Source: Halovivax sp.
GTDB taxonomy: Archaea > Halobacteriota > Halobacteria > Halobacteriales > Natrialbaceae
DNA: 5,853 nt
Direction: 5' to 3'
Assembly (NCBI GenBank): GCA_007135505.1
Contig: SLIS01000005.1
Location: 1 to 5,853 of the forward strand
Shown here: positions 1-5,246 of the stretch, one piece after another
Numbering within the stretch: the stretch's first letter is position 1
Layout of the letters: the number at the start of each line of letters is the position of its first letter
The notes under the pieces: generated by a model
Seen by the model: the letters and a program-made list of their open reading frames with translations, nothing else
The model's database searches: none
Told to the model about the DNA's origin: nothing
Position numbers and translations under genes: made by a program

Positions 1-148
1 GGTTTTGTTATTAACTCGGGATAAGACAGGGGGCGTAGTTGTTAAGAACGGTTGACGAGTGATTCGACGGACGACGAACGAAGGAGACGCTTGTCACGCC
101 GTTGGGACAGTGCCGACAGCCAAATCAGATTCCGGCGTCGGAAGGCAC
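1..148. other. Left-edge intergenic stretch with an AT-rich element
   Basis: I see no convincing gene here. The first 15 bases are strikingly AT-rich (TTTTGTTATTAAC at 3-15) against a GC-rich background. Read on the minus strand this gives a TTAATAA-like box that could be the promoter of a minus-strand gene starting just left of the window. Read on the plus strand it would have no obvious gene to serve. The direction is therefore unresolved. The right part of the stretch holds the hairpin listed separately after the ybaK-like stop codon. Confidence 0.3.
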
Positions 149-149
149 T
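109..149 (-). terminator. Imperfect hairpin at the end of the ybaK-like gene
   Basis: AGTGCC at 109-114 is exactly complementary to GGCACT at 144-149. Inside it, CCGAC-A-GCC (113-121) can pair with GGC-GTCGG (134-141), with one bulged A. The two pairings partly compete, so the fold would be imperfect. The structure overlaps the first base of the stop codon read from the minus strand and lies at the 3' end of the gene. There is no following T-run, so calling it a transcription terminator is inference. It could equally be an RNA 3'-end structure or chance in GC-rich DNA. Confidence 0.25.
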
Positions 150-625
150 CAATCGTCAAAATCAACGAGATCAGCCCCGGTGAGGTCGTGCAACTGCACC
201 GGGTCAATCGGGAAGACGGCCGAGGGCGTACCGGCGGCCGCCCATACCTCGTCGTACGTAAGTAACGATCGATCCAAGGCGATCGGAACGTCGGCGTCAT
301 GACAGATCGGTGGGACGCCACCGATCGACCAGCCGAGCGTCTCCCTGACTCGGTCCGGGTCGGCCATTTCGACGACTTCCGGGTCCGCGTCGAACGTATC
401 GGCGAGGGTATCCTCGCTCACGCGGTTGGCACCGCTGGTAATCGAGACGACGAGTTCGCCTTCGACGTTGAACGCCAACGAACTCGCAATCTGGGCCGTC
501 TCGCAGCCGATTGCGTCAGCTGCAGCCTCGGCCGTTTTCGTTCCCTCGGGGAACTCCACGACGGCAGGTTCGAAACCGTAGCGATCCTGAACCCGATCGG
601 TGAACTCGCTCGCGCGCTCGTGCAT
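149..625 (-). CDS. YbaK/EbsC-family aminoacyl-tRNA deacylase-like protein
   Basis: This 158-residue acidic, cytoplasmic protein has the layout of the single-domain YbaK/EbsC (Cys-tRNA(Pro)/prolyl-tRNA editing) family, which removes wrongly attached amino acids from tRNA. Visible motifs are GTKTAEAAADAIG at 28-40, TSGANRV at 63-69, GGVPPICH at 102-109 (family GG.sP.g) and a C-terminal AGTP (131-134) before the last strand and helix. Length is normal for the family. The oddity is at residue 48: the segment AQIASSLAF has Ser where the family usually has the catalytic Lys (as in F-K-T-L or V-K-S-L). The editing activity or substrate may therefore differ. An upstream in-frame TTG at 631 exists, but the ATG at 625 is preferred because a TATA-like box lies about 31 bases before it, which suits a leaderless transcript. 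The gap of 108 bases to the preceding minus-strand gene suggests separate transcription. Confidence 0.85.
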   Translation of the reverse strand: MHERASEFTDRVQDRYGFEPAVVEFPEGTKTAEAAADAIGCETAQIASSLAFNVEGELVVSITSGANRVSEDTLADTFDADPEVVEMADPDRVRETLGWSIGGVPPICHDADVPIALDRSLLTYDEVWAAAGTPSAVFPIDPVQLHDLTGADLVDFDD

Positions 626-652
626 GGCCAACCCGTTCGATCGGTTCGTTCG

Positions 653-660
653 AAAATGTA
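653..660 (-). promoter_or_regulatory. TATA-like box of the ybaK-like gene
   Basis: Read on the minus strand this is TACATTTT, an AT-rich island in GC-rich DNA, centred about 31 bases before the ATG at 625. That spacing is what a leaderless or nearly leaderless haloarchaeal transcript needs. Immediately downstream on the minus strand is CGAACGAA, part of a TTCG/CGAA repeat-like cluster (646-655) that could hold a regulator but is common sequence in such genomes. Confidence 0.45.
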
Positions 661-733
661 TCGATCAGTTCGACCAGCGGACTGCCGGGTCGAATGGGTT
701 GTCACCCGGCGGATTGTCAGGGCAGTGAATCGC

Positions 734-1153
734 TCACTCGAGTTCGACGTCGACAGTAGCGCCTTCGGGCCGCCGGTAAAACGGGTCGGGATCGCGACAC
801 ACCTCGAAGCACTCCACGGCAATGACGAGCCGACCCGGCGGGAGCGTCGCGCGAAGCAACAGTCCTCGACTGGTTACGACGACGTACGGAGGTGCCGCGA
901 CCGGCGTCGCCGGGAGGTCGTACCCGAGGTGTTCGACGACGTCGGCGAGTACCGTCGGCAATTCGGCCAGGACGCCTCGATCCTCGAGGGTGGTCCGGAA
1001 CGGCTCGACCACGAGCCGCCGGTCGCCGACCCGGTCGTCCGCCCACGACGTCGCCACGCGCTCGGCGCAGTCGTCGATCGACCCGATAACGGCCTCGTGC
1101 TGGGTCCGGAGGCGTGTTCCAGCTCGTCTCAACTGGGTGTTCGTCTCTTCCAT
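734..1153 (-). CDS. Small acidic protein of unknown function, downstream of thiM
   Basis: I do not recognise a named family. The preferred product is 139 residues. It has a helical N-terminal half (about 1-75, with repeated charged and hydrophobic spacing) and a C-terminal part with two likely beta strands around PPYVVVTSRG (88-97) and GRLVIAVECFEV (107-118). It ends in an acidic tail. No signal peptide, membrane segment or metal-binding cluster is visible. The frame also contains a TTG at 1228 and an ATG at 1225 that would overlap the thiM stop, but the extra 24-25 residues carry eight Arg and look unlike a haloarchaeal protein. I therefore chose the ATG at 1153, before which lies GTTTAAC at a promoter-like distance. 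The gene sits 71 bases after thiM on the same strand, so co-transcription with thiamine salvage is possible. A metabolic link is only a guess. Its composition argues that it is real. Confidence 0.65.
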   Translation of the reverse strand: MEETNTQLRRAGTRLRTQHEAVIGSIDDCAERVATSWADDRVGDRRLVVEPFRTTLEDRGVLAELPTVLADVVEHLGYDLPATPVAAPPYVVVTSRGLLLRATLPPGRLVIAVECFEVCRDPDPFYRRPEGATVDVELE

Positions 1154-1170
1154 CGGTTCTTCGTTCGATG

Positions 1171-1182
1171 TTCGAACTCGAA
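1171..1182. repeat. Short perfect inverted repeat before the small unknown gene
   Basis: TTCGA-AC-TCGAA is a perfect 5-bp dyad with a 2-base spacer. It sits between the TATA-like GTTTAAC (1188-1194) and the ATG at 1153, where a repressor would act. TTCGA and TCGAA are very common words in haloarchaeal DNA, so chance is a serious alternative. Confidence 0.25.
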
Positions 1183-1187
1183 TCCGT

Positions 1188-1194
1188 GTTAAAC
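1188..1194 (-). promoter_or_regulatory. TATA-like box between thiM and the small unknown gene
   Basis: Read on the minus strand the bases are GTTTAAC, centred about 38 bases before the preferred ATG at 1153. A start of transcription some 25 bases downstream would leave a leader of roughly a dozen bases. The match is modest, and read-through from thiM is an equal alternative. Confidence 0.3.
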
Positions 1195-1224
1195 CCTGTC
1201 GTCGACGGCTTCGTTCGTCCCGCA

Positions 1225-2058
1225 TCAACCGATCCGTTCGAACCGATCGTCGGGCGACAGGTCCGACGCGCCGTCGGGCGTCACGTTCGCCACGCTGTCG
1301 AGGAAGTTCACCCGGTAGCTGGCGGGTCCGTCGTGGGGCATCTCGGCCGCTCGCTCGCCCGCGAGACCGAACGCTAGTGTCGCGTACAGCGACGCATGGA
1401 GCGGATCGTCGACTGCCCCGCAGTACGTCGCGAGGGTGGCACCGAGCAGACAGCCGGTACCGACGATTTCGCCCATTCGCTCGTGACCAGCGGTGAGGGC
1501 GTACGCGGCGTCGCCGTCGGCGACGACGTCGGTCACGCCCGAGGCGACGACCGTTGCCCCCGTCGACTCGGCGAGTGCACGAGCCGTCTCACCGATCTCG
1601 TCGTACTCGCCGATCGACTCGACGCCTGCCACTTCGGCCTCGACGCCGGCCAGCGCACTCACCTCGGCGTAGTTCCCCTTGATCGCCGCGAAGTCGACCG
1701 CGGAGAGCAGCCGCTGGGCGTTCTCGTCCCGGGTGGGCGTCGCGCCCACGCCGACGGGATCGAAGACGACGGGGACGTCACGTTCGTTCGCCGTCGTTCC
1801 AACCTCGATCATCGTCTCGATCTCTCGGGGTGAGGCGGTGCCGATATTGAACAGGATCGCGCTCGCACCAAGGGCCATCTCTTCGGCGTCGCCCGGTGTA
1901 TCGGCCATCACTGGCAGACCACCCCAGTGCAACGTCACCTGCGCGACGTCGTTCATCGTCACGCGGTTGGTCAGGTGCTGAATCAGCGGCGTCGACTCGT
2001 CGATCGCTCGAAGCGCCTCGTCGAGGCCGTTCGCGTCCACCTCGGGCCGTTCAGGCAT
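1225..2058 (-). CDS. thiM: Hydroxyethylthiazole kinase (ThiM)
   Basis: ThiM phosphorylates the alcohol of 4-methyl-5-(2-hydroxyethyl)thiazole with ATP, a cytoplasmic step of thiamine salvage that feeds ThiE. The 277-residue length is normal for this ribokinase-fold family. Hallmarks in order are HLTN at 28-31, MADTP at 51-55, FDPVGVGAT at 99-107, KGN at 127-129, and GTGC at 200-203 with the family's active-site Cys (C203) in the anion-hole loop. The C-terminal helix bundle (about 218-260) is complete, and no key residue appears lost. The start ATG lies inside the last codons of thiE (8-base overlap) and is preceded by a strong Shine-Dalgarno at 2063-2071, so the two genes form one transcript and are translationally linked. 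The stop codon abuts alternative starts of the next gene (TGATG). Confidence 0.96.
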   Translation of the reverse strand: MPERPEVDANGLDEALRAIDESTPLIQHLTNRVTMNDVAQVTLHWGGLPVMADTPGDAEEMALGASAILFNIGTASPREIETMIEVGTTANERDVPVVFDPVGVGATPTRDENAQRLLSAVDFAAIKGNYAEVSALAGVEAEVAGVESIGEYDEIGETARALAESTGATVVASGVTDVVADGDAAYALTAGHERMGEIVGTGCLLGATLATYCGAVDDPLHASLYATLAFGLAGERAAEMPHDGPASYRVNFLDSVANVTPDGASDLSPDDRFERIG

Positions 2059-2713
2059 GGGTGATCACCTCTCCGAGCCGGCGGGTCGCCATCGCTGGAT
2101 CGGCCGCACCGGTGATCTCGCTGATGACGGCGACGCCGGTCGCGCCGGCCTCGAACACGGCCGCAGCGTTGTCGTGGGTGATACCGCCGATACCGATCAC
2201 CGGAATCGAGACGGCGTCGACGACCTCGGCGATCCCAGCCGGTCCAATACCGTCTTTCTCGGGGTCGACGTCTTTGGAGCTTGTTCCGTAAACGGCTCCC
2301 GTTCCCAGATAGTCAGCGCCGTCGCGTTCGGCTGCAAGCGCGTCCTCGACGCGCCAGGCCGAACAGCCCACGATCGCGTCGGGTCCGAGCTGATCGCGCG
2401 CCACTGAGACAGGCAGGTCGGATTGACCGAGGTGGACGCCGTCGGCATCGATCGCCCGGGCGAGATCGATGCGATCGTTGACGATCAACGGGATCGACGC
2501 TTCCGCGGTCAGATCACGGAGCATCCGCCCGAGTTCGTAGCGCTCCCTGGCCGGACGATCCTTCTCACGTAGCTGGACGGCGTCGATCCCCCCGTCGATC
2601 GCCCCTGAGACGATCTCCGTGGTCGACCGTCCAGCGGAGAGCGACTCCTGGGTCACGAGGTAGGTCTGCCAGTTCGATGGTGTCACACCAGTACCTGGGA
2701 CGGAGGGACACAT
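2051..2713 (-). CDS. thiE: Thiamine-phosphate synthase (ThiE)
   Basis: ThiE condenses HMP-PP with hydroxyethylthiazole phosphate to thiamine phosphate. The 220-residue product has a TIM-barrel layout with family motifs in order: TYLVTQ (17-22, first strand), QLREK (47-51), ND (79-80), DGVHLGQSD (91-99), VGCSAW (115-120), DYLGTGAVYGTSSKD (134-148), PVIGIGGIT (171-179) and GVAVISEI (193-200). These cover the substrate and diphosphate binding sites. The reading frame stays open upstream to 3004, but that part is Arg-rich and runs antisense to the divergent gene, so I start at the ATG at 2713. A GTG at 2686 (residue 10) is a real alternative: it would give a 211-residue protein starting VTPSNWQTYLVTQ, without the odd nine-residue N-terminus. 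No clear TATA box precedes either start. It is the first gene of the thiE-thiM unit. Confidence 0.95.
   Translation of the reverse strand: MCPSVPGTGVTPSNWQTYLVTQESLSAGRSTTEIVSGAIDGGIDAVQLREKDRPARERYELGRMLRDLTAEASIPLIVNDRIDLARAIDADGVHLGQSDLPVSVARDQLGPDAIVGCSAWRVEDALAAERDGADYLGTGAVYGTSSKDVDPEKDGIGPAGIAEVVDAVSIPVIGIGGITHDNAAAVFEAGATGVAVISEITGAADPAMATRRLGEVITHA
2063..2071 (-). promoter_or_regulatory. Strong Shine-Dalgarno for thiM inside the end of thiE
   Basis: Read on the minus strand the bases are GAGGTGATC, nine bases matching the complement of the conserved archaeal 16S 3' end (GGAUCACCUCCU). The match ends four bases before the thiM ATG. It encodes part of the thiE C-terminus (residues E-V-I). 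It fixes the thiM start and shows that thiM is translated from the thiE transcript by internal initiation, whereas first genes here have no such site. Confidence 0.75.
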
Positions 2714-2721
2714 AGCGACTT

Positions 2722-2742
2722 CGACCACGTTCGAGGTGGTCG
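2722..2742. repeat. Inverted repeat just upstream of thiE
   Basis: CGACCAC (2722-2728) and GTGGTCG (2736-2742) form a perfect 7-bp dyad around the 7-base spacer GTTCGAG, starting eight bases before the thiE ATG at 2713. In the 114-base divergent region this is where an operator for thiE would be expected. A thiamine-responsive regulator such as archaeal ThiR is one candidate, but I have no binding consensus to compare. If transcribed it could also fold as a hairpin in a short leader. Confidence 0.4.
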
Positions 2743-2788
2743 GTTCGCCGACTGCACAACTGGGATCCCGATCGAACGACGGAAGCGA

Positions 2789-2814
2789 CGGCAGCAGGTT
2801 GATGATCGCTGCCG
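2789..2814. repeat. Inverted repeat upstream of the YdjM-type gene
   Basis: CGGCAGC (2789-2795) and GCTGCCG (2808-2814) form a perfect 7-bp dyad with a 12-base spacer, ending 13 bases before the ATG at 2828. Its position matches a promoter-proximal operator or a leader hairpin of the rightward gene. No good TATA box is visible between 2743 and 2827, so the promoters of this divergent region are not resolved. Confidence 0.35.
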
Positions 2815-2827
2815 CCCACGACCGGAT

Positions 2828-3304
2828 ATGCACTGGAAGGGCCACGTCGGGACGGCGATACTCTGTTACGCGCCGTTTTACGCCTGGCTGGTTGCGACCG
2901 CGTCGACCACCCTGGCACTCGTCGGCCTTTTGGTGACGATCGTCTGTGCGCCGCTGCCAGACGTCGACACCGCGGTGCCGATCACCCACCGTGGACCGAC
3001 GCACACGGTCTGGTTCGTCTCCGGGGTAACGGCGATCGCGAGCGGCGCCGGGGTCGTCCTGGCTCCGCTCGTCGGCCTCGATCCCGCGGGTAGTCTGCTC
3101 GCCGTCGGCGGTGCCGCTGCGCTCTCGCTCACCTCACACGTACTCCTCGACGGGCTCACGCCGATGGGAATCAGACCGTTCGAGCCGCTGTCGTCGGCCT
3201 CTATATCCCTGAAACTGGTCGCCTCACGCAATCGAGGGGCGAATATGGCCCTGCTGCTCATCGGCAGTGCCGTCTTCCTCACCGTGATGGTCGGTAGCTA
3301 CTGA
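2828..3304 (+). CDS. YdjM/DUF457-type membrane-bound metal-dependent hydrolase
   Basis: This 158-residue integral membrane protein belongs by motif to the LexA-binding inner membrane protein-associated (YdjM, DUF457) group of predicted metal-dependent hydrolases. Visible family signatures are H6 in KGH, LPDVD at 43-47, HRGPTH at 54-59, and H104 with LLDGLTPMGIRPF (106-118). These His and Asp residues lie next to membrane segments and would form the metal site. Likely membrane helices are about 14-40, 61-82, 86-107 and 139-156. The substrate is unknown for the family, and phospholipid-related hydrolysis is only a guess. Length is typical and all key residues are present. The ATG is chosen because the conserved H-x-x-x-H-like N-terminus begins there. 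There is no Shine-Dalgarno, consistent with a leaderless transcript. It is divergent from thiE and 175 bases before the MATE gene on the same strand. Confidence 0.85.
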   Translation: MHWKGHVGTAILCYAPFYAWLVATASTTLALVGLLVTIVCAPLPDVDTAVPITHRGPTHTVWFVSGVTAIASGAGVVLAPLVGLDPAGSLLAVGGAAALSLTSHVLLDGLTPMGIRPFEPLSSASISLKLVASRNRGANMALLLIGSAVFLTVMVGSY

Positions 3305-3444
3305 ACGGTCGAATACGTCTCCGAAGTCGACATTCGGGCGTATACGAGCGCGACACGCCGCGTGAATCGAAGTCACACGGAACGTGAGGGTACCTGACAT
3401 GGTTACGAATCGAAACCAGTCGTCGCTGCCGGCTTGGGAAGTCA

Positions 3445-3451
3445 TTTAAAA
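3445..3451 (+). promoter_or_regulatory. TATA box of the MATE exporter gene
   Basis: TTTAAAA is the best archaeal TATA box in the window. It stands in GC-rich surroundings and is centred about 32 bases before the GTG start at 3480. Transcription would begin roughly at 3473-3476, giving a practically leaderless mRNA. It supports the GTG start and shows that the exporter has its own promoter, separate from the YdjM-type gene. Confidence 0.65.
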
Positions 3452-3453
3452 TG

Positions 3454-3473
3454 CGGTCGAAAAGGTTCGACCG
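3454..3473. repeat. Operator-like inverted repeat at the MATE transcription start
   Basis: CGGTCGA (3454-3460) and TCGACCG (3467-3473) make a perfect 7-bp dyad with a 6-base spacer. It begins three bases after the TATA box and ends at the expected transcription start. A protein bound here would block polymerase, so a repressor operator is the natural reading. The regulator is not in the window. Confidence 0.5.
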
Positions 3474-3479
3474 GTTCTC

Positions 3480-4928
3480 GTGGCGTCGCGACTCCCGAAC
3501 CCCATCCGGCTGACGATCCTGTGGATCGGACTCGGACTGGCCAGACTGGGACTCATCGATCGGGAACGCGCTCGACGTACGACCGACCTGGCGTGGCCAC
3601 GCATCGTCACCGGTCTGGCCCGAATGTCGAAGAGCGCGGTGGACGTCGCGATGGTCGGGATCGCCGTCGGCGGAGCCGCGATCGCCGGCGTCGGGTTCGC
3701 CGCGCCGTTCTGGGGTCTCGCGTTCACGGTCGGCGGTGGCGTAGCAGGCGGAACGATCGCGCTCGTCTCCCAGCGATACGGGGCCGAGAAGTTCGATCAG
3801 CTGGGACAGGCGATTCGATCGAGCGTGCTACTCGTCGTGGCCATCAGCGTCCCCCTGGCGGCCGCATTCAGCGTCTTCTCGACCGAGTTGATCTCGATTA
3901 TCAGCGACGACCCCGAGGTCATCGACCTGGGGGCGGCATACCTCGCCGTCGTCGCATTTGGGATGCCGTTCGCGGGCCTCAACCTAATCGGCAGCCGAAC
4001 GTTCGTCGGCATGGACGACGCCTGGACGCCCATGGTCATCCGCGCCGGCGGTGCCGTCGCGAACATCGCGTTCAACGCCGTCCTCATCTTCGTCGTCGGA
4101 CTGGGCGTCGTCGGTGCAGCGCTGGGGACGGTCCTCGCGAACGTGCTCGTCACCGGCGCGTTCGCGGTATTACTCGTCCGTGGTCGGTTTCCGGGAGTCC
4201 CCGACATGGAAGCGACGGTCGACCCCATCGGCACGTACCTCGACGGTGAGGTCATCCGCTCGCTCGTCGAGATCGGCGTGCCGGTCTTCGCCCGGAACAT
4301 GGTCTGGACGGTGGCCGAGATCCCCCTGCTCTCGATCGTGGACATGTTTGGAACCGACATTGCCTCCGCGTACGTAGTCACGCGACGCATTTGGGCGCTC
4401 ATGAACACGCCCGGCTGGGGTTTCAGCCTGGCCGCGTCGAGTCTCGTCGGCCAGGAACTCGGGACCGGCGCCGAGCGGACCGCCGCTCGATACGGCTCCG
4501 AGATCATCCGTTTCTCGGTCGCCGTCTACGCTCTCTCGGCGACGATCGTCTTCGTCTTCGCGGAACCGATCACGCTCGCGTTCGTCGACGATCCGACCGA
4601 GCTCTCGGTCCCCGTTGCCGTCACGCTCGTGCAGGTGGCCTGCGTCGCAATCCTCGTTCGGGGTATCGCCGGGGCGGCCGAAGGAGCACTGAACGCGGCA
4701 GGCGACACTCGCTGGCCGTTCTACGGCCAGGCACTCGGGATGTTCGGCGGTGCGATTCCACTCGCGTATCTCGGGGCCACGACGCCACTTGGACTGTACG
4801 GGCTGTACCTGGCGTTCATCGCCGAGACCGCAATTCCCGCCGCGATCAACTACTATCGGTTCACGACCGGTCGATGGAAGGCGATCAGCCGCACCTACCG
4901 ACCGTCGGCGGCTTCGACCGACGATTGA
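3480..4928 (+). CDS. MATE-family multidrug/toxin exporter
   Basis: This 482-residue membrane protein fits the MATE family, which exports organic cations or other small molecules using a sodium or proton gradient. Twelve helices can be placed at roughly 52-74, 78-97, 112-133, 150-172, 186-206, 209-233, 259-288, 296-325, 341-361, 376-397, 413-432 and 437-458, in two pseudo-repeats. Family signatures are SAVDVAMVG (52-60, with the conserved first-helix Asp), SQRYGAEKFDQLGQA (97-111) and its second-half echo SLVGQELGTGAERTA (321-335), plus AGDTRWPF (407-414). A short hydrophobic stretch (9-25) precedes helix one. Length is normal. The GTG start is supported by the TATA box 32 bases upstream, and no good ATG competes. 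The substrate cannot be read from the sequence. Being next to thiamine genes does not prove a link, since it has its own promoter and lies on the other strand. Confidence 0.93.
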   Translation: MASRLPNPIRLTILWIGLGLARLGLIDRERARRTTDLAWPRIVTGLARMSKSAVDVAMVGIAVGGAAIAGVGFAAPFWGLAFTVGGGVAGGTIALVSQRYGAEKFDQLGQAIRSSVLLVVAISVPLAAAFSVFSTELISIISDDPEVIDLGAAYLAVVAFGMPFAGLNLIGSRTFVGMDDAWTPMVIRAGGAVANIAFNAVLIFVVGLGVVGAALGTVLANVLVTGAFAVLLVRGRFPGVPDMEATVDPIGTYLDGEVIRSLVEIGVPVFARNMVWTVAEIPLLSIVDMFGTDIASAYVVTRRIWALMNTPGWGFSLAASSLVGQELGTGAERTAARYGSEIIRFSVAVYALSATIVFVFAEPITLAFVDDPTELSVPVAVTLVQVACVAILVRGIAGAAEGALNAAGDTRWPFYGQALGMFGGAIPLAYLGATTPLGLYGLYLAFIAETAIPAAINYYRFTTGRWKAISRTYRPSAASTDD

Positions 4929-5046
4929 CGCCCACGCCGGCGGACCAGCATCGTCCACGATTTCGAGCGCCAGGGATCCTCGACGTCGGCCGCTGCACGG
5001 TCGACGGCTGGAATGTTGACGATGTAACCGTTCCACGACGGTCAGA

Positions 5047-5052
5047 TTTACA
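5047..5052 (+). promoter_or_regulatory. Weak TATA-like box before the integrase region
   Basis: TTTACA is the only AT-rich hexamer in the gap with promoter-like placement. Its centre is 30 bases before the ATG at 5079 and about 190 before the preferred integrase GTG at 5243. It could drive a transcript starting near 5075 that covers the short reading frame and the integrase. Confidence 0.3.
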
Positions 5053-5078
5053 CCGGTGGAGTCCGTTCTCGACGACAG

Positions 5079-5246
5079 ATGGGTCCGCTGAATACGAACG
5101 GGTGTCGCCAGACTGGGTACCTGTCAGTGGATTCACCCTTTGCACGTCGACGCGGAGCTCTCACGGGGCGACCGGTCCGGCGGTCGGCCCGGTCGCGGAC
5201 GGTCCGACATCCCTCGCCGACGGCTCGGCGAGTGAGCGCACCGTGA
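5079..5246 (+). CDS. Doubtful 55-codon frame overlapping the integrase start
   Basis: The frame starts with ATG about 30 bases after a TATA-like box and ends with a TGA that overlaps the integrase GTG as GTGA, a classic arrangement for coupled translation. The predicted peptide starts MGPLNTNGCRQ and carries 12 Arg and only one Asp in 55 residues, with no recognisable domain. Such Arg-rich composition is typical of chance frames in GC-rich haloarchaeal DNA, so the gene may not exist. If real, it could be a small basic DNA-binding protein or a leader peptide controlling integrase translation. Both are guesses. Confidence 0.2.
   Translation: MGPLNTNGCRQTGYLSVDSPFARRRGALTGRPVRRSARSRTVRHPSPTARRVSAP
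5213..5232 (+). repeat. Perfect 8-bp hairpin just before the integrase start
   Basis: CTCGCCGA (5213-5220) and TCGGCGAG (5225-5232) pair perfectly around the four-base loop CGGC, ten bases before the GTG at 5243. In RNA it would be a stable stem next to the ribosome landing site and could restrain integrase translation. In DNA it could be a protein site. If the integrase instead started at the GTG at 5102, this would be coding sequence. Confidence 0.4.

Larger units (their letters stand above)
4929..5242. other. Intergenic region between the exporter and the integrase
   Basis: This 314-base gap has no well-supported gene. It holds a weak TATA-like TTTACA (5047-5052), a small dyad ACCGT/ACGGT (5027-5031 and 5038-5042), GC-rich repeats of CGGTC (5171-5206), the hairpin at 5213-5232 and the doubtful 55-codon frame at 5079-5246. 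I looked for a tRNA gene or a recognisable attachment site next to the integrase and found none in this stretch. No T-rich terminator follows the exporter stop. Confidence 0.5.

Noticed and set aside
1160..1190. T-arm-like sequence GTTCGAACTCGAATCC
   Set aside because: It resembles a tRNA T-loop only locally. No matching acceptor stem, anticodon arm or CCA end is around it, and it lies in a promoter-like gap.
299..1192. A 297-codon plus-strand frame opposite the ybaK-like gene and the small unknown gene
   Set aside because: It is rich in Arg with no motifs. The minus strand here encodes two proteins with proper haloarchaeal composition, one with clear family motifs.
2714..2827. TPP riboswitch before thiE
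   Set aside because: I could not find the conserved THI-box core, and the short leader expected here leaves little room. The two dyads alone do not make that fold.
2714..3004. Upstream extension of thiE by 97 residues
   Set aside because: The extra part runs antisense into the YdjM-type gene, is Arg-rich and precedes the natural first strand of the ThiE barrel.
3434..4249. A 271-codon plus-strand frame inside the MATE gene
   Set aside because: It is extremely Arg-rich, with no family motif, and is an out-of-frame reading of the well-supported MATE gene. GC-rich haloarchaeal genes routinely leave such long open shadows.
4170..5036. A 288-codon minus-strand frame antisense to the MATE gene
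   Set aside because: It has low-complexity Arg/Asp/Gly composition, no recognisable domain and complete overlap with a real gene.
4929..5242. tRNA gene or attachment site next to the integrase
   Set aside because: I found no acceptor/T-arm combination with a GTTCGAATC-type loop in a proper context and no convincing direct repeat.
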